Positions 27,401 through 39,400 of a DNA stretch of 64,000 nt are shown piece by piece (the stretch's first letter is position 1; every line of letters begins with the position of its first letter). Below the pieces are notes generated by a model. It had not been told where the DNA came from, did no database searches, and was given only the letters and a program-made list of their open reading frames with translations. Source of the stretch: Crambe crambe (Eukaryota > Porifera > Demospongiae > Poecilosclerida > Crambeidae); the NCBI GenBank assembly GCA_963924555.1, contig OZ004588.1, positions 3,100,001-3,164,000 on the forward strand, written 5' to 3'. The position numbers were made by a program, and so were the translations under genes.

Positions 27401-30400
27401 ACATGTAAATGCCCTTTCTATTCAGCTTACTACATTGTTGATTTAGTTATCACAACTTTTGTATTAGCATTTTGCAATGTGACAAGCAACTTGTATGTGT
27501 TGTCTACTCATAATTATGTTCATTTGGAGGAAATGTATTGAAGTTTTGAAAACTACATAAATGTGGTCTGTGGCATGTAGTGTTGTTGGTCAAATGTAAA
27601 CAGTCTCTATGGCATGACATCTTGTAACTATACATTCCTATTTAACATTAAGCATGCGTGCCATTGTGGATATCCCAGGGTTGCAATTGTAATGTGTATA
27701 AGGAAGAATCTTAGGCTTTTGGGGAAGAGTTAGTACGTAGATGTCCCATTCAGCCAAGGAAATAAGTAATCAGGAAGTTACGCAATAGTAGTGTAGTGAT
27801 CAAAATAATATTCTGACACGACATTCTAATCAAGTATATCAGGTACATGCATAACACCAGTAAAGGCATGTAGTCTTAGTGTTCACAATGCATAGTCATC
27901 CTGAAGAAAATCTAACCAAAGTGGACTACATTAATATGCTCAAATTTCAGCTCTACAATGCTATACATTCCTATTTGACATGAACTTTCACATTCTCCCA
28001 GTCTAACATAATGTACTGTTGCCTCTGTATTACTTTTTTTTCCTGATGCAGTGCATTGATTTTCAGTAAATCTAACCAAAAGTTGTTTTTAGTGTTGATA
28101 CAATATTGTAACAGTTCCCATTGACTGGTTCGTTATTTCCACTAATTTTATTAAAGTACTACTTACCTGATGACTATCCATTAACTTTCACACGTGAAAT
28201 ATACCACAATACAATTTAGTAAGCAACCACAAAATTAAGTGAGCGATTGTTCCAGGAAATTCATTATACTATTCCGTGTTCACTGGCATTTCACATGCAT
28301 ATGGAGTATCTATATTATCTATGGCCTATGCAAAAGGCTGTAGAAAGCAATCTAGCTCAATTACAATTGGAGCATGTGCATTATGCACACACACGTATGG
28401 CACCATACGTATGCCTGGGGCATTTTGTATTGTAGACATATATATATTACAATTTCAATGAGTCATGACCTGAGAGTCAGCTCACTCACTCTACTCACTC
28501 GCTTAATTAAGTAAGATATCTGTAATTTAGGTCCTTATTTATAGGAATTATGTAATCTGTACGGCATATCTGATTATTGTATATGACCACATGAATTCTT
28601 TTGCCAACGGATACAGTTGTTAGTACAACTGATAGTAATTTTGTTTGAGTGATTTTAGTCCACTGAGGTCCCATGTAGTTTTAAATAGCAGTGGAATTAA
28701 TGTGTATTACACAGAAGATACTTTTTGTGCTCTGTGTTGTTTCCTGCCCATATATTAGCTAGCATATATTCATTTGTTAGACAATAACATGAATAATTCC
28801 CTTTGATATAATGAGGTAACTATATCATGTAGTAACCACTTGTTCGGCATACAAGTGATCAGGTATCTACTTAGATACCAACTTAGAGACCTGTGGTTGT
28901 CATAAGACTATACACAGTTTATACTAATGTCTAAGTCATTAGATCACTCCAGTGAGTGACTAGCTACTTGGTTTACAATAGACACCTCTGGCTCTGTCTC
29001 AGTATCTATTGTAAACCTTGTAGTCACTCACTGTCATGATCTAACATAAAAATGTTGATGACTGTCATAAATACTATAGATTGTCAGTGGTATGTTGTGT
29101 GGTTGGTCAGTTAGTTCTGACTTGATTATTTTTGTGACTTCCCTAGTCTCCATCATGTCACATTGTATTGCTATTGGTCAAGAATATCTAGGCAAGTGTG
29201 CTTTAATTTTCATTTCATAGTTTCTTTGTTTTCATATGATTTCCTCATTTGGATGACTATTTCACCTTTTTGTTTTCAATGAAGATACCTGATGGAGGTT
29301 TTAATATAGTTATCAGTGTATTATCATTATTATTGCAAACAGTTGAGTTATGTAATCATTAAGTTTTGTTCACGTGATCTAGCCGTTCCTGACCCAGCTA
29401 TCGAAGGATTGTACTAGATTCAATGATCAACTTCTTTTTTAGTACAGTCAAGGTCAAATAGGAATTGTGATATTTTTGTACATCCAAATAGCAATTATTA
29501 AAGGGGGTGGTAAGATTATTCCTATTCTGTTTCATTAAAGTGGCATTTTTTGTTGAAGCAATAAGCTTCTCTATAGTCATAGCTATGAGATACTGTATAT
29601 GGAAATGATACATACCTACATCAAGGTCAGAGCATGCATACTACAACAGGGGTCAAAGGTCTGATATCTAATGGTGATAGCAATCTTCAAATTATAGGAA
29701 TTCAGTTTTTCTTTTTATTTCTTTTCTTTTTGTGTATTTGTGTAAGAATATTATTAAAGGGGTCATACCTATCACACCATTGATTCTTTTGCTAACAGAT
29801 ACAGTTCTGATTTTGTTCGGAGGGTTTTTTGTGGTTTTTCTATTTTATGCTTGCCGTCCTTGTTGAGTGTACATATGGCTAGAGGGTATGAACAAGGATA
29901 GGTATTGTTGTGCATCAGTGTGGGAGGGGCTAACAGCTAAAAGGTTATGGAGCGCATTATTTCATTATTAATAATATAGAAATGTGCAACACAAATCTTT
30001 TTATGTCAAAGCAATTCCCACTATATACAGTACCTGTCATTCATCTCTTGATGTTAACACTAAGTGCATGCATACACCTCATAATTGTCTTTAGAGCATA
30101 AACTATAGTTGACTGAAGTAATACATGCTCATACTATTTCCATTTGTTCCTGTTACTTGTTGAATGGACTTATTTTTGTTGCTCAGCTCATGTTTTATTT
30201 TCTATGTTCTCTCCCACAGACCCCTCCCTCACCCTCACTAATCTCACTCAGCTGCTGGAGGATGTGAGGGATTTGATTGATGTGTCTGCTTATCTACACA
30301 TCCCCTTCTCAGTGTATTGTAGTATTACAACACAACAGTCCAGTGAGTCTGAACGTAGGAAGGCTTGTTGGGAGTGGTACCTGAACAACCACCCTTGCCC

Positions 30401-33400
30401 TTCATGGCGTCACATTGCTAATGCTCTGTATATAAGTAAGGAGCATGGAGTGCTAGAAGTGTTGAAGAGTCGCTACCTTAAAGGTGAGTCTGGTTCTCTG
30501 TGATGATTACTGGAATGGTTGATTTGCATGTGTCCTGTCCCCAACTATGTAAAAACATCATCCTATATGCCACTGTTATTAATTAAATTTCTTCTCTCAT
30601 AATCGATTGTTGTTGTTATTGTTGTTGTTGTGATTGTTATTTTTGTTAGTTTTAATTCATTGGGTAGATGATATGAATATCGTGTATTAGTCATCTGCTA
30701 TGGAGTACTGGCATGAAGTTACATATAAAAATACAATACTCTTTTTGCAGAAATATTATTAATTCAGTGTATTTTCTGCTGGTACTTAAGCCACTCTGTT
30801 TTTAGGAAAGAAGAATGAAGGAACCATTTGTAGTAGAAAATTGTAGTTCTTATGAAGAGATGCAGTCTTGCTGATATAGCTACTTACATTCAAGAATGAG
30901 CCTTCAACAAGAAAACAGTGTTCTAGCATAGCTGTACTACTCCACTGACAGTTGATAGAATTCTTTCTCTGCGTACCTATCACATGGTTTTATAGGCAGA
31001 GCTGTAACAAAATAAGACAAGTACAGCTTGGACATGAAGCAGGTTGCCGAAATTAGTCAGCTGATTCAACCTGTGCCTAATTGCTTCAGCCAGTTAGCAG
31101 ATTGAGGTTATAGTGGTTTGACTACTTCAGCTTCAAGGTTGGATGAGCAGTGCTTCTACATAGCAGAGGATCATCATGGGCTCTAACTGAGCTACATTAA
31201 ACATCTTTACATACTAAGTGCTATATATATTGTGAGACGATCGGTCATTTCCGAGGGCCATATTTGTTGTATGTTGTGTAGATTAACACATCTACATGAG
31301 GTCTTTCCATATGTACCATGACAGTAGCAATAAATTTGAAGGCTCTCAATATACTGCTCTGAAAGCCTTGCAGAAAACAGCTATTGGGCCTCTTCTTATC
31401 AAACTATGCAGATTAACTCATTAACAGCATTACATAACCACATACCTCAATATCTACAAATACATTACAAGCATGCATGATACTTTTACAAGCTATTTGA
31501 AATGAGATTACAAGAAGATACAAGATGTCAGTCAAGGTGAGTCTGGTTCTCTGTGATGATTACTGGAATTGTTGATTTACATGTGAGTCTTCTCTCCTGT
31601 CCTCAAAGAAGTAAAAGCATCTTCCTATATGCCACTGTTATTAAAGAAAGTTTAAATCGGTTCTCTCATAATCGATTGTTGTTAGTTGTTATTATTATTA
31701 TTGTGATTGTAGTTGTTATAAATATTTGTTTTGATTCATGGGGTAGGTTGTATGAATGTCATATATTAGACATCTGCTATGGCTAAAGTACTGGCAAGAA
31801 GTTGCGTATAAAAATACAATACTCTTCTGCCATCCATATGAATCCTCTGCCCACTCTGTTTTTAGGAAAGAAGAATAAAGGAACCATTTGTAGTAATAGT
31901 CCTCATGAAAAGATGGAGTCTTGTTTAGCCTCGTCCCCCCAGGCCCTCCTTTTGTTATGATTGTGGAAGGCCTGGTACGCGAAGTCACTGGTATACAACT
32001 GGGGCTTGAACCATCTATATAATTAGGCGTGGGCAGTGTATGAGAGCATAATGACCTGCCCACGTATTTGGCTAAAGGATTGACCTAAAGGCACCAGAAG
32101 AACTTTTGCTTTTTTGCTACAACAAAAATCAATAACCAATTTGCTATGGCCATAAATCAAGGATTTGCTAAAACTCATGAAGAATTCTGAGGCCAATCTA
32201 TTTATAATCCAGCTAAGCCTAAAATCTTGATAGCTTTACTATCTAATGATAGGCAGCTCTGATACTATCTGCTGCTAGGCTAGCAACACCCGAATTCAGT
32301 GGCAGCTCAGTGGCTTAACACCTCTTCTCTTTGTTAGGCCTGGTTGGCCATGTGCTCGTGCATGGTTGTATCACCAATTCGTCATGGTGATGTATGCATT
32401 ATGAATGCGTTTCCTTGGACTCACCCACACTATGAATTTCTATGGTTTTGCGATATTTTCGAGTACCAGGCCCTCCACAATCATAATTAAAAAGGAGGGC
32501 CTGGGGAAGGCTAGTCATGATAAATTTTTGATTTTGATTTATTTTCATGGTCATTAAATTAATCACATAAAATTTAATTACCTTGTACAATACGGAGTAA
32601 AAGCCAAAGAAAATAAAAATTGAAAACATGAATTATTATTTAACTGAAAATTTCCCAATTTATGGTAGCTACTTACATTCAAGAATGAGCCTTCAACAAG
32701 AGAACAGTGTTCTAGCATAGCTGTACTACTCCATTGGCAGTCATATAAATTTAAAGATCGATAGAATTCTTTCTCTGCATACCTAACTCATGGTTTTATA
32801 TCCACATCAGTTGAAATAAGACAAGTACAGCTTGGATATGAAGCTGGTTTCCAAACTTTGTTAGCTGATTCCACAGTCTTCTGTGCCTAATTGCTGCAGC
32901 CAGTTAACAGACATTGAGGTTATAGTGGTTTGACTACTTCAGCTTCAAGGTTGGATGAGCAGTGCTTGTAGGATGCTATAACTGATGGCCGTGTGTGGTT
33001 CAAAAAGTTCAGCAACAAGAGAGTGAACTTCATAGGATAAGATAAAATATAAAGGGAGTGAAGAAGGAATAGTTAGCTCGTAGTTTGGTAATATTGTTGG
33101 TTACTTGACTGAAGTTCACTCTCTTAATTAACAGCATTACATATCCACATACCTCAACTACAAGCACATTACAAGGATATGCATGACACTTTTGTAAATT
33201 TACAAGCTATTTTACAAGGACCCCAAGATGTCAGTTTGTGGATCAATGGCATCAACCAGGCCCAAATTTTTGTGAGGTAAAATTAGTAAAAAAAGTTTTA
33301 TGCACAAATTTTCATGAATTCCATGCCCCACAAAATTTTGCACTATACGATAATGGAACTTCAGCACAATAATTATATTTTATTAGCACTTTGTTGGCTA

Positions 33401-36400
33401 CAGCAGAATTTGCTATAAGAATCAAAGTAGCTTGAACAGAGTCACTTAATATGGAAGCCGAGAAGGGCACTTTTTCCGCGTAAACCGAATAACTTTTTAT
33501 ATGTTCCACCTGATCGGCTGGATAGTGTGACTACTACCTTTAGGCGAAGTTACCTTCACATATCACATAAATAATTATGATTTGCATTAATTATACCCAC
33601 CAGACTTCCAGCAAGTTTTCTTCTCAAGTGAATAACCTCTGCCTTCAAGCAACACTGACCTCATTTCAGTTTTGCTTGATCGACCACATACCCATTATTT
33701 AACTGGGTATAAGTTACGTATGAGCTCACTTTACTTACCCGAGTAGCCAATCACTTAATGAGTGATGAATGAGTGATGTAGGCTGGAGTACAAAGTACGG
33801 AAACAAGGTGTACTGCATTTGCTCTGCTAACTGTCACAGAATTGACAAACCCTACATCGCTGCATGGACTGCATTTGTCACTGTGCTCTGCTAACTGTCA
33901 TGAAATTGACATAAACCCTACATCGCTGCTGCCATATTATCCTTTTTGGCAGTGACGTAGGGTTTATGTCAACTCTATGTCCAATTGGGCAGTCTGTACC
34001 ATCCCTAGCTACTTATCGTACTCTCTCATACTTTACTTAAATTTTTTTTCAGTATTTTCAAAAATTCCTGTCAAATTAAAAAATACTAATGAGTCGATAT
34101 GGTGGGAAAGCACTACATTCATAATAGCATATCTCACCCGAACTATGATAACATGCATGTGTGACAGTTGAGGGTAGAAATCAAGCTTCATTCACGCTTT
34201 CTACTTTCGAAAAAAAGTTTGAAAGGCAGAAAATTGACAAAAGTAAACTTTGACTAAAATGTTGGGGTTGTCCCCAGAAAATAAAAGTAGAGCAGTAAAT
34301 TGTGTCACTGCGCATGCATGTAATCGATCGCGCACAAGATCGTCGGTCAGTATAGTGCAGTAGCCTCGTCCCCAGGCTCTAATTTTACAGCTATAGGATA
34401 GCTCTCATGTACCAGTTCTTTCTCAGTGTGCGGATGGTGTGTTTGTTTAGCTGGGATAACCCCACCTAGTAATGAAGAAGGTTCAGCAGCAAGCAATTCT
34501 CTCCATTGGTCTGTTCGTTGGTGAATAGTGCAGAGCTGATGCTATGATCATCTCCTCTGAGGTTGGTTTACGGATGCACCACTATGAATAGATTTGGAGA
34601 ACAGAGCAATGCTCATACACATAGTTACATGCTGTGACATCACATACCATCATAAAGTGTAATAGGCTGGAATTTCGCGTGAAACGAGACTATACAGTGC
34701 AGGTGCAGTGTAAATGGGCTGAGTTTCGATACAGCTAGAGTCAAGTAAGGTATTGAAGAGGTAGTGAAAATAGCTTAGTTCATTATTCCAAGTCCATAAG
34801 CTTAAAAGCCTACCTTATAGCTGTTGTGCTGGATTCTCTCCGTTCACTAGCTAGCTGAACCAAGACCCTCGTGAGACTATAGCTAGCTTTAGAGCTTGAT
34901 TTGAAGTCTCACTCTAAAATCATCCACTTTCTGTTTTGCAACTGAATTGCTCCATAGGAAGCAGGCATCCTTGTTGTTGTTTTTTTGTCGAGGAAGGGGG
35001 TGATGGGGTCACTGGTGGACTACAAGCCTGTGACTACACAGTTTCAGCATAGACCATTTTATAGAACTTATCCAGACTGAGCCTGGTACATTCTGTGATG
35101 CATAAGGAGCCCCTCCCCCATTTATGTCCACCCCCTAGCCATTATCATATGATTTTGAACTTACAATATACTGTCACTTAGTGCAGTCTAGAACTGAAAT
35201 GGAGAAAGTTGAATATTGTGTCTCCACTGTAGCTCTGGACTTCTCACTTGGAGGTCCTTGTCTCAGTTCTTACTGCAGTCACACTTGCTTGCTTGTCTCA
35301 AATGACAATCAGTTTACTCTTGAGCTAGTTAACAGCATCACCTAACCACATACCTCAATATCTACAAGCACATTACAAGCAACAACCCAAGAACCAAATT
35401 TAAAGTTAGTGCTTTCTAGCTCTATAGGAAGCATGCATGAAGAAATCCTTTAGTTAAAAACATGTTTACTATATCATCATTTTATGAAACGTTTCCCTGA
35501 TTCCTCGTTGATCCTTAAATAACTTCAAACCTGAAATACAGTCACTTGATTAGAATAGTATAGAACTGAAATGGAGAAAATCCATGAATATCATGTCTCC
35601 AATAATTTGGCAGTAGTTCCTCTTGCTCTGGACTTCCCACTTGGTTGTTACTTCTTGCAGTCTTACTTGTCAAATAACAATCAGTTTACTCTTGAGCTAG
35701 TTAACAGCATTACATAACCACATACCTCAATATCCACAAGCACATTACAAGCATATGCATGCAAATTTACAAGCCATTTGTAATGGGATTACAGGAAGGT
35801 TAGGGGAAGATTCAAAGAGTTATGTTCGTGGAGTTGATATCAAGGCAAGGCCATCATCCAAACCCAACAAAAGCCAAGAACTACTTCTAGTTCAGATCAT
35901 TGATGAAACTTCAGTTATGTCAGCTCCAGGACTTACAATAAATAGAAAACAAAGAAGAAACATAAAGATTTAGATATTCAACTGGACACATTGAAGGCTT
36001 ACCATCTATAATGAGCTTTCTATCACCTCATAGAAAAGAATCACCTGTTCCTTAGATTGATGAATTTGAGCATTTAGTTTTCATAAGGTTTATATGATGA
36101 AGCACTAGCTATATGATATTGAATTAACAAGGTCTCAAATTGCATCTTGGAACCAATTAGCTCTTTATGGAATCAGTGTAAATACCATAATCGTATAAAT
36201 TTTCAGAGGTTTAAAATTTCATGATTTCCGGAGCTGTTCCTATAATAAAAAATTTCTGCAGATCTTGGAAAATAATGCATGCGCATAATATTTATATCAT
36301 TGCCTGCTGCTGGGGCCGAGTGACATGCATGATGGCGTGATTTGTGGCTACTACTGAGAAACCTAGATAGTCCCCCAAAAAGAAGAAAAGCTGGGCTGGC

Positions 36401-39400
36401 GATGTCAGACTAAAATCTGGACTGCTACGGAAAGCGAGACACTTCATTGTAGAAGAGAGACAGGTAATGGCCATGATCCCGCATCACGCACGCATGCACA
36501 TCATTATCATTATGATGTCATAGTTCTAATTATTTTCAAGGATTCTGATCGACTACGAAAAAAACAAAAATAAAATCCCATCGAAAATTTATACGATTAC
36601 GGTATATTTTTTCACTACTACTATTTTTCAGGAATGTGATAAGTATAAATATTTGTATGTTATTAGTTGCACTATTGGCATTATCAGGTTCTCCACCATT
36701 GGCTGACTAAAGTGGTACTAGGTAGCTAGCTATCCTGTCAATTGCTAGCAAATTCTTGATTGCTGATCGATTCTTGACCTTACGTAATTTGGAGCTGGCT
36801 ACCACTAACATGATCAGTACTCACTTGGCAGCTAGTGAGCATAAAGAAAGAAGAAATTGTTTTGTTTATCATTCCACTATCATATCTGGAATATAGTAGA
36901 ATGTCCTTACATGTGCATGCAAAAAACTAATACGTAATGTCCAAGAAAAAACTGCAGGACAGTATGCAATGATGTTCTATGTCTGTTGTGTGTGTAACAC
37001 ATACCAAGTAGAAAAAAATTAAATTTGAGTGGGTGTATTAAATATTAGTAATATAATTTATACATGCACAGTGACATTCGTCTGTTTTTTGTTTCATTGA
37101 CTACCCGTAGGTTCCGCTGAGTCACGTCGACTGTATAACGAAGCAATGAAGCAGGGACACGTAAAGTCCCAGATCAACAAAGCCCTCCTTTATGGGGCTC
37201 CAGGAACCGGAAAATCAAGTTCGATGGACCTTTTTGTCGGTAACCCTCCAAGACAAGCCAGAATAAGCACTCCTTTAGCTGCTCGTCCAATTACAATGAT
37301 TCAAATGGGAATCACATCAAAGGAGTGGAAAAAGCTTCATCCAAAAGAACGGAAAGAAATTCTAGCAAGGGCCATATATGCTCAGCTTCATGCCAACGAC
37401 ACAAATTCAGGTGAAGATTGTGAGTCATCAGCTAATTCTGGTGAGAGTTCTGATTCTGATGAAATATTAACGACTCCTGAGCATAAAGAAGCTCGTAGTA
37501 AAGAGGATAAGTCGACACGTGACGTACATCCACGAGTACACCCAGCAACTCCTTCCAGTCCAACATCTGCTAGCAAATCAAAGAAAGGTTCTCATTCGAA
37601 GGAAAAGATTTCACTGCCATCCCTTGGCACACATGATGAACTAACAAAATTATTGGATGAAATTTCCAAATCAGATGATCTTGAAGCTTTACCTGTCTTC
37701 CGGAAAGTTAAACTAATCGATTCTGGTGGACAACCGCAATTTCATGAGGTGTTACCTGTATTTCTTCGTCGCATGTCCCTCTACATATTCGTCTTCAAGT
37801 TGTCAGAAGAACTCGCCACCAAGCCCATGGTAGAGTATTTTGGGGAGGATGGGAAACGTGTGGGGACACCTTACCAATCAGCTCAGTCCAACGAGCAGCT
37901 ATTGAAGCACTGCCTTCGCACTTTGCACACCCACAGATCATCTCCCGATACTAAAGGTGAGTGCTCCAAAATCATGATCGTAGGGACCCACAGGGACGAA
38001 GAACACCTGTGCACGACCGAGACAAGAGAGGAGAAGAACAAGAAGTTAGAAGAGCTGTTACTGCCGATGTTCCAAGAGGAAGTCGTCTATTACAACCTGG
38101 CAGAAAATGAGGTGATCTTTCCAGTCAATGCCAAAAATCCTGAAGAGCTTGATAAGAGTACAGCTAGAGATATCCAAAGTGTAGTCCTAACAGAGTGTAT
38201 GCCTGATCCCATTGATGTGCCCCTTCAGTATTTCTCTTTGGAAATTATCCTTGAAGAAGTCAGCCTTTCTTTAGACAGAGGGGTATTGAGCAAAGAAGAA
38301 TGCCTTAGAGCAGCAGATAAGCTTTTCTTTAATGAGCATACACTGGATGCAGCTCTCCAGTTCCTAGATGAAATTTCGTCAGTCTTTTATTTCCCCGAGG
38401 TTCTGGATGGTGTTGTATTCACTAACCCTCAAGTCCTCTTGGATAAGGTAACTGAGTTGGTGGAGATGATGTATTGCTTGAGAAAAAAAATTGGTGGTAA
38501 AGCACTTCGTGCACGCTCTGGAGGCTGGAAGAAGTTTAAAGATCATGGCATTGTTAGCTTAAAGCTTCTACAAGAAAAAGAGTTTAATAAGCATTATGTG
38601 CCTGATATCTTTACTCCTGTTGATCTGGTCAAGCTCTTTAGAAAGTTGCTCATCATAGCTGACTTTAGTGCTTCAGAGTACATCATGCCTGCCCTCCTTC
38701 CTGTTCTTGAAACTGAAAAGGTTCATGAATATCGTTTGTCTAACGATTCACTTGTAGCTCCTTTTGCTCTGGACTTTCCACTCGGAGGTCCTCGTCTTGG
38801 TACTTACTGCAGTCTTACTTGCTTTCTTGTCTCTAATGACAATCAGTTTCCTTGTCCTTGGAAAATAGTGTTGCTTCCTCGTTCCAGCACTCCGGCTTGC
38901 CTGAATCGAAACTGCACCCAATTCATGGTGCCAGGTTTCCCTGGCTCTGTCACTCTGATTGACACATTTACACATTTTGAAATACATACACACACTGCTG
39001 AAGAAGTGTGTAGCAAGATGTGTTCCTTTGTCTCTCAAGCCATTTTTGCGGGCCTGAAGAAAGCAACTGTTGTTCTTGGCTACAACAACTCCATCCCTTC
39101 AAAAGCACTTCTTTGTCCGTGTGATGTTAGTGACCCTCATATCGCCACTTTTAGAGACAGAGTCTGGACCTGCAGTCGAGACTGCAATGTGTTTGGAGTG
39201 CTTACTTCTAGACAATCACTATGGTGTGATCAAGCAGATCATTCTCCTATGAAAAGTAAGTTAACACTCTGGCTAATGTTATATCCTTGACTTATTGATC
39301 TTGTTTTATTATAACTTATTTAGCTAGTGCCTTAATTCCTTCACTGCTTTGAATTTTGATAATTTTATCTTTATCATGGAATTTGTGATCATTTCATTTG

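Larger units (their letters stand above)
25392..27493. mobile_element. Two-ORF Tc1/mariner-like (IS630-type) DNA transposon with long TIRs
   Basis: Arms 25392-25708 and 27159-27493 are inverted copies of more than 310 bp and more than 90 percent alike by eye, starting CAAGTTGCTTATCACATTGC. Inside are a plus-strand ORF1 relic and a minus-strand DDE transposase relic facing each other. About 2.1 kb, internally deleted because the transposase N-terminus is missing next to the right arm. No clear TSD at the arm ends. Confidence 0.85.
24986..30219 (+). other. Gene A intron 3
   Basis: Holds a 28-bp minisatellite, the Tc1/mariner-like (IS630-type) element and the hairpin at 28940. From 27494 to 28939 and 29044 to 30219 I see no supported gene. 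Confidence 0.55.
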
